The notes: generated by a model from the letters alone, not told the origin. A stretch of 64,000 nucleotides of DNA from Holophagaceae bacterium (GCA_025361205.1 JANYAS010000119.1:20096-84095), one strand, 5' to 3'. Shown: positions 34,811 through 45,946, counted from the stretch's first letter. Numbers and translations are program-made.

Positions 34811-37032
34811 TTCACCTTCCCGAAGACCGACCCCTTCACGCGCTCAACCGTGTAAACGCCACGGATGCGGCGAAGGCCCGCCATCAATTCAACGAGGTGG
34901 GCCCGGTCGCGCACGCGCAGGGCGATGTGGAAGAGTCCGGCGCCCTCTTCGGTCGCCGAGCCATGGAAGCGCTGGACGTTGATGCCCACGCGCTGGATGC
35001 CTTCGGACACTGCGGCCACCATGCCGGGCCGGTCCTCGGTGGTGAGGGCGATCTCGGTATCATACAGCTCCGTGCCGTGCTTGCCCCAGGCCACGTTCAC
35101 GCGGCGCTCGGGATGCAGGGTGGCGGTGTTGAGCTGGGGACAGTCCGCGCGGTGGATGGCGGTACCCCGGGTGCGGGTGATATAGCCGATCACCTCGTCG
35201 CCCCAAATGGGTTTGCAGCAGGCCGCCAGCGTGTACAGGATGCCGGTGGTATCGCCGACCACCACCGAATCCAGGAGGTTCGAAGTGTTTTCCTTCGGCT
35301 TGGCGCGCTCGGGTTCGGGGATCAACGGCTCGAGGAGCTTGTGCACCGTGATGCGGCCGAAACCCAGGGCCGCGTAGACCGCGTCCCAGCTGGCAATCTT
35401 CAGCTCGGCCAACCGGGCCTCGAGCTTGGCGTGCGATTCGGGATCGTCCAGGCGCACGGACAGGTGGCGAGCCTCGCGCTCGAGGCGTTCGCGGCCCAGG
35501 GTGATGGCGTGGGCGCGTTCCTCCTCGCGGATGAAGGCCTGAATTCGGCCCTTGGCGCCGGCGGACTTAACGAAGCCGAGCCAGTCGCGGCTGGGCTTGT
35601 GGTCGGGCCGGGTGAGGATCTCCACGCGGTCGCCGTTCTCCAGCGTGTGCCTCAGCGGCACGATGCGCCCGTTGACCTTGGCGCCCACGCAGCGGTGTCC
35701 CACCTCGGTGTGGATGGCGTAGGCGAAATCCACGGGCGTGCTGCCCTCCACCAGGCTGCGCAGATCGCCCTTCGGGGTGAACACCTGGATGCGGTTGAAG
35801 GTCAGCTCGCCGCGCAGGTTCGCCACCAGATCCCGGCTGTCCTGGGCATCCTGGTGCAGCTCGACCATCCGGCGCAGGAAAACGACCTGGTTGATCTCGG
35901 AGCGGTTCGCGATGCGGCCGTCCTTGTAGGTCCAGTGGCTGGCGATGCCCGCCTCGGCGTGCAGGTGCATTTCCTCGGTGCGGATTTGCACTTCGAAAAC
36001 GTCGCCCGAGGTCATCAGTACGGTGGTGTGAATGCTCTGGTAGCCGTTCTCTTTCGGCAGGCTGATGTAGTCCTTGAACTTGCCGGGAACGGGCTTGAAC
36101 AGGCCGTGCACCAGGCCCAGGGCCGTGTAGCAGCTGGCGCGATCCGGGCAGATGATGCGATAGGCCAGCCAGTCGTGGATGTCATCAAAGCCCTTGGCCT
36201 GGGCGCCCATCTTTTTCCAGATGCCGTAGAGGTGCTTGATGCGCCCGTACACATGGGCCGCAATGCCCTGCTGGCGAAGGATGGCCTGGAGGGCGCCGTG
36301 GATCTCCTGGATGGTGCCTGAGAGCTTGGCCCGCTTCCGTTCCACTGCCCCCAGCAGCTCGGCATGCTGCTCAGGCTCGAGTTGGCGGAAGGCGAGATCC
36401 TCGAGTTCCAGCCGCACCACGCCCATCCCCAGGCGGTTGGCGAGGGGCGCGAAGAGCTCCAGCGTCTCCCGCGAGATGCGGCGGCGCTTTTCCTCATCCA
36501 TCACGCCCAGGGTCTTCATGTTGTGCAGGCGATCCGCCAGCTTCACCAGCAGCACGCGCACATCCTTGCCCATGGCCACCAGCAGCTTGCGGACATTCTC
36601 GGCGTTGAGTAGGTGCCGGTCGGTGAAGGCCAGCTTGCTCATTTTGGTGAGCCCGTCCACGATCTCGGAAATTTCTTCCCCAAATTGAGCCTTCACCTGG
36701 GCTTGGGTCATGAGGGTATCTTCGACCACGTCGTGCAGCATCCCGCAGGCCACGCTCGCCGCGTCCAGCCGCCAATCCGCCAAACTCTGGGCCACAGCCA
36801 GGGGGTGAAAGAAATAGGCTTCGCCGCTCTTGCGGACCTGGGTGGCATGCATCTCCCGGCCCACCGCGAAGGCCCGGTTCAGCAGGGCCACATCGCCGTT
36901 GGGATGGTGCTGAAGGAACGAGGCCTTCACCCGCTCATAGGCCCCCTCCAGCGTCAGGCAGGACTCATCCCCACAAGCTGAACCTTCCCCCTCGCGGAGG
37001 ACGGGCTCCATGGCCTTCCCAGGCGTAACCAT
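34807..37032 (-). CDS. rel: Bifunctional (p)ppGpp synthetase/hydrolase Rel
   Basis: This 741-aa protein starts at the ATG at 37032; the internal ATG at 37011 (GGGAAGG just upstream) is a second candidate. Domain order: HD hydrolase (FFHPLAVAQSLADW, CGMLHDVVEDT, residues ~70-110), synthetase (PGKFKDYISLPKENGYQSIHT, near 335; KFKD is the form found in bifunctional Rel), TGS (FTPKGDLRSLVEGSTPVDFA, near 420), and a C-terminal ACT domain (VALTTEDRPGMVAAV). It makes and breaks the stringent-response alarmone. The track's longer 817-aa form runs into repeat A3. Confidence 0.93.
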   Translation of the reverse strand: MVTPGKAMEPVLREGEGSACGDESCLTLEGAYERVKASFLQHHPNGDVALLNRAFAVGREMHATQVRKSGEAYFFHPLAVAQSLADWRLDAASVACGMLHDVVEDTLMTQAQVKAQFGEEISEIVDGLTKMSKLAFTDRHLLNAENVRKLLVAMGKDVRVLLVKLADRLHNMKTLGVMDEEKRRRISRETLELFAPLANRLGMGVVRLELEDLAFRQLEPEQHAELLGAVERKRAKLSGTIQEIHGALQAILRQQGIAAHVYGRIKHLYGIWKKMGAQAKGFDDIHDWLAYRIICPDRASCYTALGLVHGLFKPVPGKFKDYISLPKENGYQSIHTTVLMTSGDVFEVQIRTEEMHLHAEAGIASHWTYKDGRIANRSEINQVVFLRRMVELHQDAQDSRDLVANLRGELTFNRIQVFTPKGDLRSLVEGSTPVDFAYAIHTEVGHRCVGAKVNGRIVPLRHTLENGDRVEILTRPDHKPSRDWLGFVKSAGAKGRIQAFIREEERAHAITLGRERLEREARHLSVRLDDPESHAKLEARLAELKIASWDAVYAALGFGRITVHKLLEPLIPEPERAKPKENTSNLLDSVVVGDTTGILYTLAACCKPIWGDEVIGYITRTRGTAIHRADCPQLNTATLHPERRVNVAWGKHGTELYDTEIALTTEDRPGMVAAVSEGIQRVGINVQRFHGSATEEGAGLFHIALRVRDRAHLVELMAGLRRIRGVYTVERVKGSVFGKVK

Positions 37033-37107
37033 GGTTGAGTGTCGCGCAGCGGCTGACCAGATGCCATACCGGAAGTGCGGGAAACAGGGGGGAAGGATTT
37101 GAACTTG

Positions 37108-37217
37108 AAACCGCAGATGACGCAGATTGCGCAGATAAGAGATGGCGGTCACGCTCCGCATCGTGGAAAGGTGAGGCTGATGCTTCATCTGCGGGAATCT
37201 GGGCCATCTGCGGTTCC
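37108..37217. repeat. Palindromic short-period repeat, family A copy 3
   Basis: AACCGCAGATGACGCAGATTGCG opens it and ATCTGCGGGAATCTGG...CCATCTGCGGTT closes it. It is the longest of the three copies, and sits between the divergent rel and methyltransferase genes. Confidence 0.83.
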
Positions 37218-37258
37218 ATGTCTTTCCTTCTTCTCGCCACCTGCCACACACTCGGAGC

Positions 37259-38119
37259 ATGCCGCACCGATCCGCTTCCGACGATGCCCCCGCCTACAAG
37301 GGCTGGATGCGCCCAGGCCCCACGCCCCCCGGCGGTGTGGAGCTGGAACCCGGGGAAACCCTGGACGGCCTCTGCGGGCGGTGGCGCATCTTTCAGCTGA
37401 AGAAAGGCCACCGCTTCAGCGTGGATGACCTGGTGACGGCCTGGTACGGCACCACCTGGTGCCCCCGGGCTGGCCGCATCGCGGACCTGGGCTCCGGCAT
37501 CGGCAGCGTGGCCCTGATGGCCGCCTGGCGCTGCCCCGGAGCCGAGGTGCACACCGTGGAGGCCCAGGAGCAGAGCCTGCACCTGGCCCAGAAAAGCATC
37601 CGCTTCAACGGCCAGGAGGGCCGGGTCTTCCCCCGCCTGGGCGACCTGCGGGATCCCGACCTGTTCGCGGATCAGGCTCCCTTTGACCTCGTGCTGGGCA
37701 CGCCCCCCTACTGGCCCGAGGGCGACCGCTTGCCCGCCGCCCACTCCCAGGCTGTGCCCGCCCGGCTGGAGGTCCGTGGCAGCCTAGCCGACTACGCTCT
37801 GGCCGCCGCCCGTCTTTTGGCCCCGGGGGGGATCTTCGCCTGCGTCTTTCCCAATGACCAGCGGGTGCGGGCCCTCACGGCCCTGAGGGAGGCTGGCCTG
37901 CTCTGCCTCCACCGTCGCGAGATCCTTTTCAAGGACGGTGAACCCTACGGCCTGGATGTCTTCGCCGCCGGCCGACGTCAGGATTACCCCGAGGATTTCG
38001 AGTCCCGCGCCCAGTGTCCCGAGGTCGAAGCCCCGATCCTCATCCGTCAAACCGACGGCAGCGTGGATCCCGGCATCGCCCGGGTGAGGCTGGCCGTGGG
38101 GTTCCCGCCGGGGCGGTGA
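37259..38119 (+). CDS. Class I SAM methyltransferase, TrmN6-like
   Basis: This 286-aa cytoplasmic enzyme has the SAM-binding motif I RIADLGSGIGSVALMAAW and motif II VHTVEAQEQSLHLA. The catalytic motif IV is LGTPPYWP, a variant of the (N/D)PPY of N6-adenine methyltransferases. The family includes the enzyme methylating A37 of tRNA-Val. The KKGHRFSVDDLVTAWY N-terminal stretch is specific to this subfamily. Thr replaces the usual Asn of NPPY, which would need testing for activity. It is followed 56 bp later by motA. Confidence 0.82.
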   Translation: MPHRSASDDAPAYKGWMRPGPTPPGGVELEPGETLDGLCGRWRIFQLKKGHRFSVDDLVTAWYGTTWCPRAGRIADLGSGIGSVALMAAWRCPGAEVHTVEAQEQSLHLAQKSIRFNGQEGRVFPRLGDLRDPDLFADQAPFDLVLGTPPYWPEGDRLPAAHSQAVPARLEVRGSLADYALAAARLLAPGGIFACVFPNDQRVRALTALREAGLLCLHRREILFKDGEPYGLDVFAAGRRQDYPEDFESRAQCPEVEAPILIRQTDGSVDPGIARVRLAVGFPPGR

Positions 38120-38175
38120 CGTCCGAAATTGGGGAGGTTGGGGCTCCCATCCGATAAGCCACCTGAGGTCAGACC

Positions 38176-38943
38176 ATGGATCGAGGCAGTTTCCTGGGCG
38201 TGTTGCTGGGGTTTGCGCTGCTGGCAGTGGCCATCGGACTGGGGCCCAATCCCAGGATCTTTTTCAATCTGCCAAGCATCATCGTGGTGGTGGGAGGGGT
38301 GATCTCGGCCACGTTGATCCGGTTCCCGCTGGAGCACGTGAGCTACGCCTTTTCCATCGCCTCGCGGGCCTTCTTCACCCGGGCGCCTGCGACCCAGGCC
38401 CTGGTGGGGCAAATCGTGGGCCTGTCCCAGCGGGCGCGGCGGGAGGGCCTGCTGAATATGGAGAAGTCCTTGGACGTGGAGGGCTTCCTGGCCAAGGGCC
38501 TACGCATGGTGGTGGACCAGTCCGACCGGGAGCACATCCATGGGGTGCTGGCTCAGGAACTGCGCGCCACGCAGGAGCGCCACCACCAGGGGCAGGAGAT
38601 CTTCCGGTTCATCGCCTTAAGCGCGCCCTCCTTCGGCATGGTGGGCACCCTGATTGGCATGGTGCAGCTCTTCGCCAGCATCAAGGATCCTTCCAACATC
38701 GGCGGCGCCATGGCCCTGTCCCTGCTGTCCACGCTGTACGGCGCGGTCATCGCCTACCTGCTGGCCATCCCCATTGCCGGGAAGCTGGAACTGCGCAGCA
38801 AGGAGGAACTACAGCTCAAGAACATCATGCTGGAAGGGGTATTGGGCATTCAGGCGGAGATGCATCCCGCGGCCCTGGAGGCCCAGCTGAATGCCTTCCT
38901 GGCGCCGAAGGAACGGGGCGCCGACCGGAGGGCCCGTGGCTAA
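38176..38943 (+). CDS. motA: Flagellar motor stator protein MotA-like
   Basis: This 255-aa protein has four membrane segments: FLGVLLGFALLAVAIGL, LPSIIVVVGGVISATLI, and a C-terminal pair (FIALSAPSFGMVGTLIGMVQ and LLSTLYGAVIAYLLAIPIAG) carrying the conserved proline residues of the ion channel. The cytoplasmic loop between helices 2 and 3 is about 90 residues (QEIFRF region). It partners the MotB encoded next with an 8-bp overlap. The two form an ion channel that drives flagellar rotation. No other flagellar genes lie in the window. Confidence 0.9.
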   Translation: MDRGSFLGVLLGFALLAVAIGLGPNPRIFFNLPSIIVVVGGVISATLIRFPLEHVSYAFSIASRAFFTRAPATQALVGQIVGLSQRARREGLLNMEKSLDVEGFLAKGLRMVVDQSDREHIHGVLAQELRATQERHHQGQEIFRFIALSAPSFGMVGTLIGMVQLFASIKDPSNIGGAMALSLLSTLYGAVIAYLLAIPIAGKLELRSKEELQLKNIMLEGVLGIQAEMHPAALEAQLNAFLAPKERGADRRARG

Positions 38944-39625
38944 CCCGTCCCCCATCCGCCTGACCCGCCGGAAGGCGGACCTGGAGTCGCTCTGGCTGGT
39001 GACCTTCGCGGACCTGATGGTGCAGCTCATGGCCTTTTTCGCCCTGCTGTACTCGTTCTCGGTGGCGGACGAGACCAAGTTGCGCCAGGCGGTCACCTCC
39101 ATCCAGAAGGCCCTTGGCGTTACCAATCAGCTGACCCCTCCGCCAGGGGGGGAGGGCATCTTGCCGGGTTCTACCGGGTTGGACCCCACCAAGGCTGCGG
39201 ACCTAGAGAAGCTCCTCAATGCGGTTGAGGCCAGCGAAGGGAAGGACACGGGGACCCGCCTACGCTTCGTGAGCTTCCGGGGGGCCCTGATCTTCGAGGA
39301 AGGCTCTGCGGCCCTGACTTCAGGCAGTGACGTACTGCTGACCCGATTGTCAGAACTGGGCATCCGCTACCAGGGCTTCACCCTCGTCTGTGAGGGCCAT
39401 GCAGCGGTGGGCGAACGCGCTCGGGGCGGAGGCGATGCCCTCGACCTCAGCTCCCAGCGGGCCCTGGCGGCTCAGCGGTACCTGGCGGGGGTGGGTCTTG
39501 CGCCGGCGCGGCTGACTTCCGAAGCCCGCGGCGACAGCCAGCCTGAAGGCGATGCCGGGACCCCCGAGGGCCGCGCCCTCCAGCGCCGCGTAACCTTCCG
39601 GTTCCAGCGGGTGGCCGAGCGGTGA
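38936..39625 (+). CDS. motB: Flagellar motor stator protein MotB-like
   Basis: This 229-aa protein uses a GTG start (GGAGGG upstream), not the earlier track ATG inside motA. One membrane helix carries the proton-binding aspartate: LVTFADLMVQLMAFFALLYS (Asp near residue 25). A C-terminal OmpA/MotB peptidoglycan-binding domain follows, with FEEGSAALTSGSD, FTLVCEGHA and SSQRALAAQRYL. It anchors the stator to the cell wall. The protein is shorter than E. coli MotB. Confidence 0.9.
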   Translation: MANPSPIRLTRRKADLESLWLVTFADLMVQLMAFFALLYSFSVADETKLRQAVTSIQKALGVTNQLTPPPGGEGILPGSTGLDPTKAADLEKLLNAVEASEGKDTGTRLRFVSFRGALIFEEGSAALTSGSDVLLTRLSELGIRYQGFTLVCEGHAAVGERARGGGDALDLSSQRALAAQRYLAGVGLAPARLTSEARGDSQPEGDAGTPEGRALQRRVTFRFQRVAER

Positions 39626-39635
39626 TGAGTCCGGA

Positions 39636-41003
39636 TTACTGAAACCTGACGTCCGACTGCGCCAGCGCATAGGCGAAGGTGGCGAGCGCCGCAGCGTTGT
39701 AGGCGAGGTCGTCCTTTTCGACCTTGTCGAAGGTGTCGGCGTGGGTGTGGTGGACGTCGAAGTAGTGGGTGCCGGCGTGCTCCACGCCGATGCCGGGGAC
39801 GCCTTCGGCCACCATGGGGCTCACGTCGGCGCCGGAATGGCCCAAGCTCAGGGTCACGTTGAAGGGCTTCATCGCCGCCTCAAGGCCCTTCAGCGAAGCC
39901 AGGGCGGCCGCCTTTGCGTCCGAGCTGGCCTTGGCCAGCTCCAGGTGGAAGCCCTTTACCCGCTCACTGCCGGAGTCGGTTTCGAGGGCGGCGATGATGT
40001 TCTTGAATTCAGAACGGTGGGCATCGCGATAGGCTTTGCCGCCGCGCAGGCCGTTCTCCTCGTTGGTCCACAGCACCACGCGGAGGGTGCGGCGGGGCTT
40101 GAGGCCCAGGCTCTGGATGAGCCGCGCCGCCTCTATCGCGATGACCGTGCCCGCGCCATCGTCCTGGGCGCCCTGGCCCACGTCCCAGCTGTCCAGGTGG
40201 CCGCTGATGATCACCACCTCCTCTGGCGTTTCAGTGCCGCGAACCTCACCCACCACATTGGCCGAAGGCGCGTCCGGCAGGGTTTTCGCGCCCATCTCAA
40301 GCTTCATTTGGATGCGCTCGCCGCGCTGCTGCATGCGCCGCATCTGGGTGGAGGCTTCGATGGTGACGCAAGCCGTCGGGATTTTCGGATAGGCGGGATC
40401 GTAGTCCATGGCGCCGGTGTGCGGCGTGTCGAGACTGATGGGTCCCACGGACCGCACCAGGGCCGCCACGGCGCCGAGCTTCGCCGCCCGGGACGCACCA
40501 TCGTGGCGGTAGATGACGGTGTGGCCGTAGCCCTTGAAGGGCACGTCGAAGAGGACGATCTTCCCCTTCACGGCCTCACCTAGCTTGTCCAGTTCGTCGA
40601 AGGAGCCCACCACCGCCACGTCGGCCGTGAGGCCGCCCTCCGGTGTGCCCACGCTACCGCCCAGGCCCAGGATGTGCAGGTGGTGCGGCGCGGGCAGAAT
40701 CAGATCGGCAGATTCGGGGCCGCGCACCCAGTGGGGCACCATCACGGGTTCGGCGTGGACGTTGACGAGACCCGCAGCCTTCAGGCGCTCCTGGGCCCAG
40801 AGGATGGCCTGATCCAAGTGGGCCGAACCCGAAAGGCGGTGGCCGATGTGATCGCAGAGCCAAGCGAGGTCCGTGTAGGCGGTGTGGGTGCGGAAGGCTT
40901 CCGCGCGGAACCGCTCCGACGTGGCCCTGAGGGTTTCCGGGGCAGCCTGGGCGCCGAGGGCGGTGGTGGCAAGGCAGAGGAGGAGGCAGCGGGTCGGGGT
41001 CAT
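39636..41003 (-). CDS. M28 family metallopeptidase (carboxypeptidase Q-like)
   Basis: This 455-aa protein is secreted (signal MTPTRCLLLCLATTALGAQA). It has a PA (protease-associated) insert domain around residues 130-180 and the two-zinc M28 core: GHLDSWDVGQGAQDDGAGT, TNEENGLRGG, ETDSGSERVKG and DVHHTHADTFD. All metal ligands are present. The closest group is the plasma glutamate carboxypeptidase/aminopeptidase type, which cuts short peptides. With the S46 peptidases this suggests a peptide-degrading lifestyle. The next gene on the same strand, the upstream NTF2-like gene, is 8 bp away. Confidence 0.9.
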   Translation of the reverse strand: MTPTRCLLLCLATTALGAQAAPETLRATSERFRAEAFRTHTAYTDLAWLCDHIGHRLSGSAHLDQAILWAQERLKAAGLVNVHAEPVMVPHWVRGPESADLILPAPHHLHILGLGGSVGTPEGGLTADVAVVGSFDELDKLGEAVKGKIVLFDVPFKGYGHTVIYRHDGASRAAKLGAVAALVRSVGPISLDTPHTGAMDYDPAYPKIPTACVTIEASTQMRRMQQRGERIQMKLEMGAKTLPDAPSANVVGEVRGTETPEEVVIISGHLDSWDVGQGAQDDGAGTVIAIEAARLIQSLGLKPRRTLRVVLWTNEENGLRGGKAYRDAHRSEFKNIIAALETDSGSERVKGFHLELAKASSDAKAAALASLKGLEAAMKPFNVTLSLGHSGADVSPMVAEGVPGIGVEHAGTHYFDVHHTHADTFDKVEKDDLAYNAAALATFAYALAQSDVRFQ

Positions 41004-41011
41004 GCCTCATC

Positions 41012-41500
41012 TTACTTGGTAATACTGACTATTGCGGGCTTTTTTGCCAAGGCCTCGATCTGAGCCGCCACGGACTTCATCAGGGCATTGGGAATGGGGA
41101 CGCTCAGGCTGTACTGCTGGATCCGCCAGTGATCCTGCTCGCGGGTGAGCACGCCCGTGCCCCGGGCCGGGCCCAGGTTCGGGGTGGCCAGGTCTTCATC
41201 GAACCAGGCGGTACGGCCGTCCTTCGATAGGGTGATTGCGCGCCGCGTCACCTTGAAACTCCAGGCCTTGCCGCGCTGGAAGATGGGGTGGGCCCAAGTT
41301 TGGAAGGAAGCCTTCGTCCACCGCTCGGTGGCATCAGTCCCCAGGAACACGGCGCCATTCGCGAAGTGATCGAAGTAGCGGTTCTCGTCTGCCTGGGTCG
41401 CCGCCAGGTGCCAGTCGTCCAGCACTGCGACAATGGCCTTCTCTGCGGGCGATTGACCGGCGAGGGCCAGGGTTGCACAGAGCATCAGGGCAAGGCGCAA
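41012..41500 (-). CDS. Secreted SnoaL/NTF2-like protein
   Basis: This 162-aa protein has a TTG start: GGAGGTACC lies directly upstream. After a short signal (LALMLCATLALAGQS), the NTF2-like fold is visible: AIVAVLDDWHLAATQADENR with FDHFANGAVFLGTDATERW is typical of SnoaL-like domains of the DUF4440 type. It ends EQDHWRIQQYSLSVPIPN. Such domains bind small hydrophobic molecules or act as isomerase-like enzymes; the function here is unknown. It probably forms an operon with the M28 peptidase. Confidence 0.8.
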   Translation of the reverse strand: MRLALMLCATLALAGQSPAEKAIVAVLDDWHLAATQADENRYFDHFANGAVFLGTDATERWTKASFQTWAHPIFQRGKAWSFKVTRRAITLSKDGRTAWFDEDLATPNLGPARGTGVLTREQDHWRIQQYSLSVPIPNALMKSVAAQIEALAKKPAIVSITK

Positions 41501-41518
41501 GGTACCTCCAGAAGGCGG

Positions 41519-43180
41519 TCAGTGGTGAGGGTCTAGCCACACCCGCACCCGCAGCCTGCCGCTGGCGTCGGTGTCGAGCACTTCCCAAGTCAGTGGTCCC
41601 CTGCGGCCCTTCGGGTTTTCGCCGGGACCCAGGTTGAAAGCGGCGTCATCGAGTTCCCACATCCGGCAGGGGAAGCGGGGCTTGGGAGGCTCGGGGGTGC
41701 CGGGATGGGCGTCCACTACGCGCACGGGGCCCTTGGGATTGCCGTGGGTCAGGAGGCGGGGATCGATGGTGGCCACCACCAGGCCTTCGTGGCCCGGGCC
41801 GAAGCGGCCGCCCACCCGGCCCCGCTCGAAGCCCCAGGGCCGGCGGACTTCCAGGCTGAAGAAACGGCCCTTCCTGCGGGGATCGGGCAGGGTGACCCAC
41901 TGGGGATCAGAGCCGGGGGCCCGGGAGGCGGGCGCGATCCAGCCCTCCCAGGTCCGCCCCGGCACCGCGAGGCGGCGGATGGTGTCGCGGAAGTGACCCC
42001 GGTACCAGAGTTCGGAGCGCACCCAAGCCATCGGATGGGAGGGACTGTAGCCCGTGTCCTCCACCCAAGGGCCCTCTTCGGGGTGGGAGCGGTCCCAGCC
42101 TCGGTACTGGCCAGCGTCCATGAGATCCCAGATGCCTGCGGTGTAGGGATCCTTGCAGCCGACGTAGAGGTCGTCCACGCGGTGCTCGCCCATGGCGTGG
42201 AAGGCCTCGTGAACGATGTTCCCCAAGGGCACCGTCTCCGTCAGGAAAAGGAGGGGCCAGCGTCGGGACTTGTTCCAGGGCAGGGGCATGAGCAGGCTCA
42301 CGGCCTTGAGATCGGCCTTGTCCGCCGTGAGGGACTGGGGCGGACCAGGGGTGATGATCCAGAGGTGATCGGGCTTGCCGTCGGGCTTCGAGGCGCCGGT
42401 GCGGTTGTCCACCCTGTCGCAGTCGGCCCAGGTTTCGCCGCGCAGCCGCTCCAGCACCCAGGCGGCCATGGCGGTCGTGTGCTCGTCATGCCGCGGCGCG
42501 GGCTGGTCGGCGCTGCGCAGCTTGAGGAAGCGCCCCTCGACGAGCGAGAGAGCACCCTTGCTTACCTCGTAGAGGTAGTTGGCGGCGCTGGCCACGCCGG
42601 GGCGGCGGGAAAAGATGAGTTCGCGCAGGGCACCATCCGGCAGCTTGGAGGCCTCGTCCGTGAAGTCGAGGCGGACCAGGAAGACGGCCTCCTGCCGGAA
42701 GCCCGGCGCAGGATGCAACACCATCTCGCGGGGCCATTCACAGGCAGGAACCAGATCGCGGCGCCAGCCGTCCTTCTCCACGGCAAGGACGGTGTCGCTG
42801 GGTTCCAGATCGAGGCGAAACCGGCCCTCAGCATTCGTAAAGGCCACGGGCGGATCCCCGGCGGGGGAGACCCGGGGCAGGCGATCCGGGTACACGCGCA
42901 CGCCTGGCAGTCCGCGTTGTCCATCCGTGATCCGGCCCTGGACCGGGGCGGCAGAAAGCGTGGTCTTCAAAAAAACCGGAACACAGAGGACACAGAGAGC
43001 AACAGAGGACACAGAGGAAAGAGAAGAAAGAGAAGAAAGAAAGGAAAGCGCTGGTCGCGGCGGGCTCGGCGGGCCCGTGCGGCGAGTGGCAGGGCCCCTT
43101 CCGTGTCTTCCGTGGGGTTCCGCGCCTTCCGCGACCAGCCACGCTTTTTGGCTCGAGATGGGACTAAACCACATCCTCAC
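41519..43180 (-). CDS. Putative M6-like secreted metalloprotease with repeat-derived N-terminus
   Basis: The open frame is 553 aa from 43180, but residues ~1-70 are encoded by repeat families D and E. Real homology begins around residue 80: a CarboxypepD-like regulatory domain (VQGRITDGQRGLPGVRVYP), then VFLVRLDFTDEA and HEAFHAMGEHRVDDLY, which is an HExxH zinc motif with a following Glu/His set as in M6 peptidases. A TTG at about 42972 is the only start near the domain edge. The repeat-encoded part (SVSSVALCVLCVPVFLKTTL) is hydrophobic enough to be a signal peptide. The 5' end is uncertain. Confidence 0.68.
   Translation of the reverse strand: MRMWFSPISSQKAWLVAEGAEPHGRHGRGPATRRTGPPSPPRPALSFLSSLSSLSSVSSVALCVLCVPVFLKTTLSAAPVQGRITDGQRGLPGVRVYPDRLPRVSPAGDPPVAFTNAEGRFRLDLEPSDTVLAVEKDGWRRDLVPACEWPREMVLHPAPGFRQEAVFLVRLDFTDEASKLPDGALRELIFSRRPGVASAANYLYEVSKGALSLVEGRFLKLRSADQPAPRHDEHTTAMAAWVLERLRGETWADCDRVDNRTGASKPDGKPDHLWIITPGPPQSLTADKADLKAVSLLMPLPWNKSRRWPLLFLTETVPLGNIVHEAFHAMGEHRVDDLYVGCKDPYTAGIWDLMDAGQYRGWDRSHPEEGPWVEDTGYSPSHPMAWVRSELWYRGHFRDTIRRLAVPGRTWEGWIAPASRAPGSDPQWVTLPDPRRKGRFFSLEVRRPWGFERGRVGGRFGPGHEGLVVATIDPRLLTHGNPKGPVRVVDAHPGTPEPPKPRFPCRMWELDDAAFNLGPGENPKGRRGPLTWEVLDTDASGRLRVRVWLDPHH
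42977..43046. repeat. Short-period repeat, family D
   Basis: CCGGAACACAGAGGACACAGAGAG continues into CAACAGAGGACACAGAGG and then GAAAGAGAAGAAAGAGAAG. The unit period is about 9-12 bp. Unlike the other families, only one arm is seen; it runs straight into repeat E2 and overlaps the 5' end of the M6-like gene. Confidence 0.75.
43049..43144. repeat. Palindromic short-period repeat, family E copy 2
   Basis: GCGCTGGTCGCGGCGGGCTCGG opens it and CCGCGCCTTCCGCGACCAGC closes it. The outer arms match repeat E1 at 23104. It lies inside the 5' part of the open frame for the M6-like protein. Confidence 0.78.
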
Positions 43181-43983
43181 GCCTGGACGAGCTTCTGCAG
43201 ATGGGCCAGCTGGGCCAGCAGGCCCACCCGGCGGCGGGTCTCGGGGGCCAGGAGGGGCTTGTCGAGGGCGTCAGACACGGGCTCCTGAAGCCGCGACCAG
43301 GTCTCCAGCTCTCCCGGGCTGTACAGAAGCAGGATGGGCATATCCCGCAATTCCTCGGATTGGTGGACGGCGAGGGCGAGGGTCTGGGCACTGCCTTCCA
43401 GCAGCTCCGTATCCAGCACCATCACGTCCGGCCGGTGGGCCAGGATTTGGGCTCGGGCCTGCCCCTCGCCCTGGGCTTCCAGAAAGGTCGCCTGGTCCTT
43501 GCCATAGTGGTTCTGGACCTGGGACCGCACCAGGGGACTGCCGGAGACCACCAGCAGTTTAGGCCGGGCCGAGGGGGGTGTGCCCGCCCGCAGCAATAGG
43601 GCGCGAATCCGGAGATGGGTTTGCACCCGCACCTGGAGCAGCAAGGTGTTGGCGGGCTTGCGGAGGAAGTCATCGGCCCCGGCGGCATAGCTTCGGTCCT
43701 TGGCGTCGCGGCTCAGGGCCGTGAGCACGATGATGGGAACGGAGGCCGTCCTTGGATCGGCCTTGATCATCTCGCAGGCCTTGAACCCGTCCAGGGACGG
43801 CATCACCGCGTCCATGATGATGAGGTCCGGCACCGTCACCTTCAGGCGGTCCAGCGCCTCCTGACCGTTCGACGCGGTGATCAGGCGGTGGCCCAGGGGC
43901 TGGAGCTGGGCTTCGATCTGGCGCCGCTGAAGGGAATTGTCCTCCACCATCAGGATGGTCATGGGGGACGCGAACTGGGACAA
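43177..43983 (-). CDS. Response regulator with one intact and one degenerate receiver domain
   Basis: This 268-aa protein uses a TTG start with AAGGAGT 6 bp upstream. The first receiver is complete: ILMVEDNSLQRRQIE with the acid pair, phospho-acceptor Asp in LIIMDAVMPSLDGF (near 58), IIVLTALSRD and the lysine in DDFLRKPA. A second receiver-like domain (KLLVVSGSPLVRSQVQNHYG, then VMVLDTELLEG) lacks the acid pair and probably cannot be phosphorylated in the same way. There is no output domain, so it may work by protein contacts. No kinase is adjacent. Its end meets the next minus-strand ORF by four bases. Confidence 0.85.
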   Translation of the reverse strand: MSQFASPMTILMVEDNSLQRRQIEAQLQPLGHRLITASNGQEALDRLKVTVPDLIIMDAVMPSLDGFKACEMIKADPRTASVPIIVLTALSRDAKDRSYAAGADDFLRKPANTLLLQVRVQTHLRIRALLLRAGTPPSARPKLLVVSGSPLVRSQVQNHYGKDQATFLEAQGEGQARAQILAHRPDVMVLDTELLEGSAQTLALAVHQSEELRDMPILLLYSPGELETWSRLQEPVSDALDKPLLAPETRRRVGLLAQLAHLQKLVQA

Positions 43984-44123
43984 GCTGACTCCTTAGCACT
44001 CTTGATTTCGAGAGTATGGGGTCTATCGGCTTGGATCAACAGTCGGATGAAGATCGGCTCTTGGGAAAAGCACGCAGACACCAATCTGATCCAACGATAC
44101 AATGGTGGGTTCGAGGTTCCTCA

Positions 44124-45941
<1,818 letters not shown>

Positions 45942-45946
45942 CAAGC

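Noticed and set aside
34897-36321. 474-aa plus-strand ORF opposite rel
   Set aside because: Shadow of the Rel reading frame; no start signal or protein-like motif.
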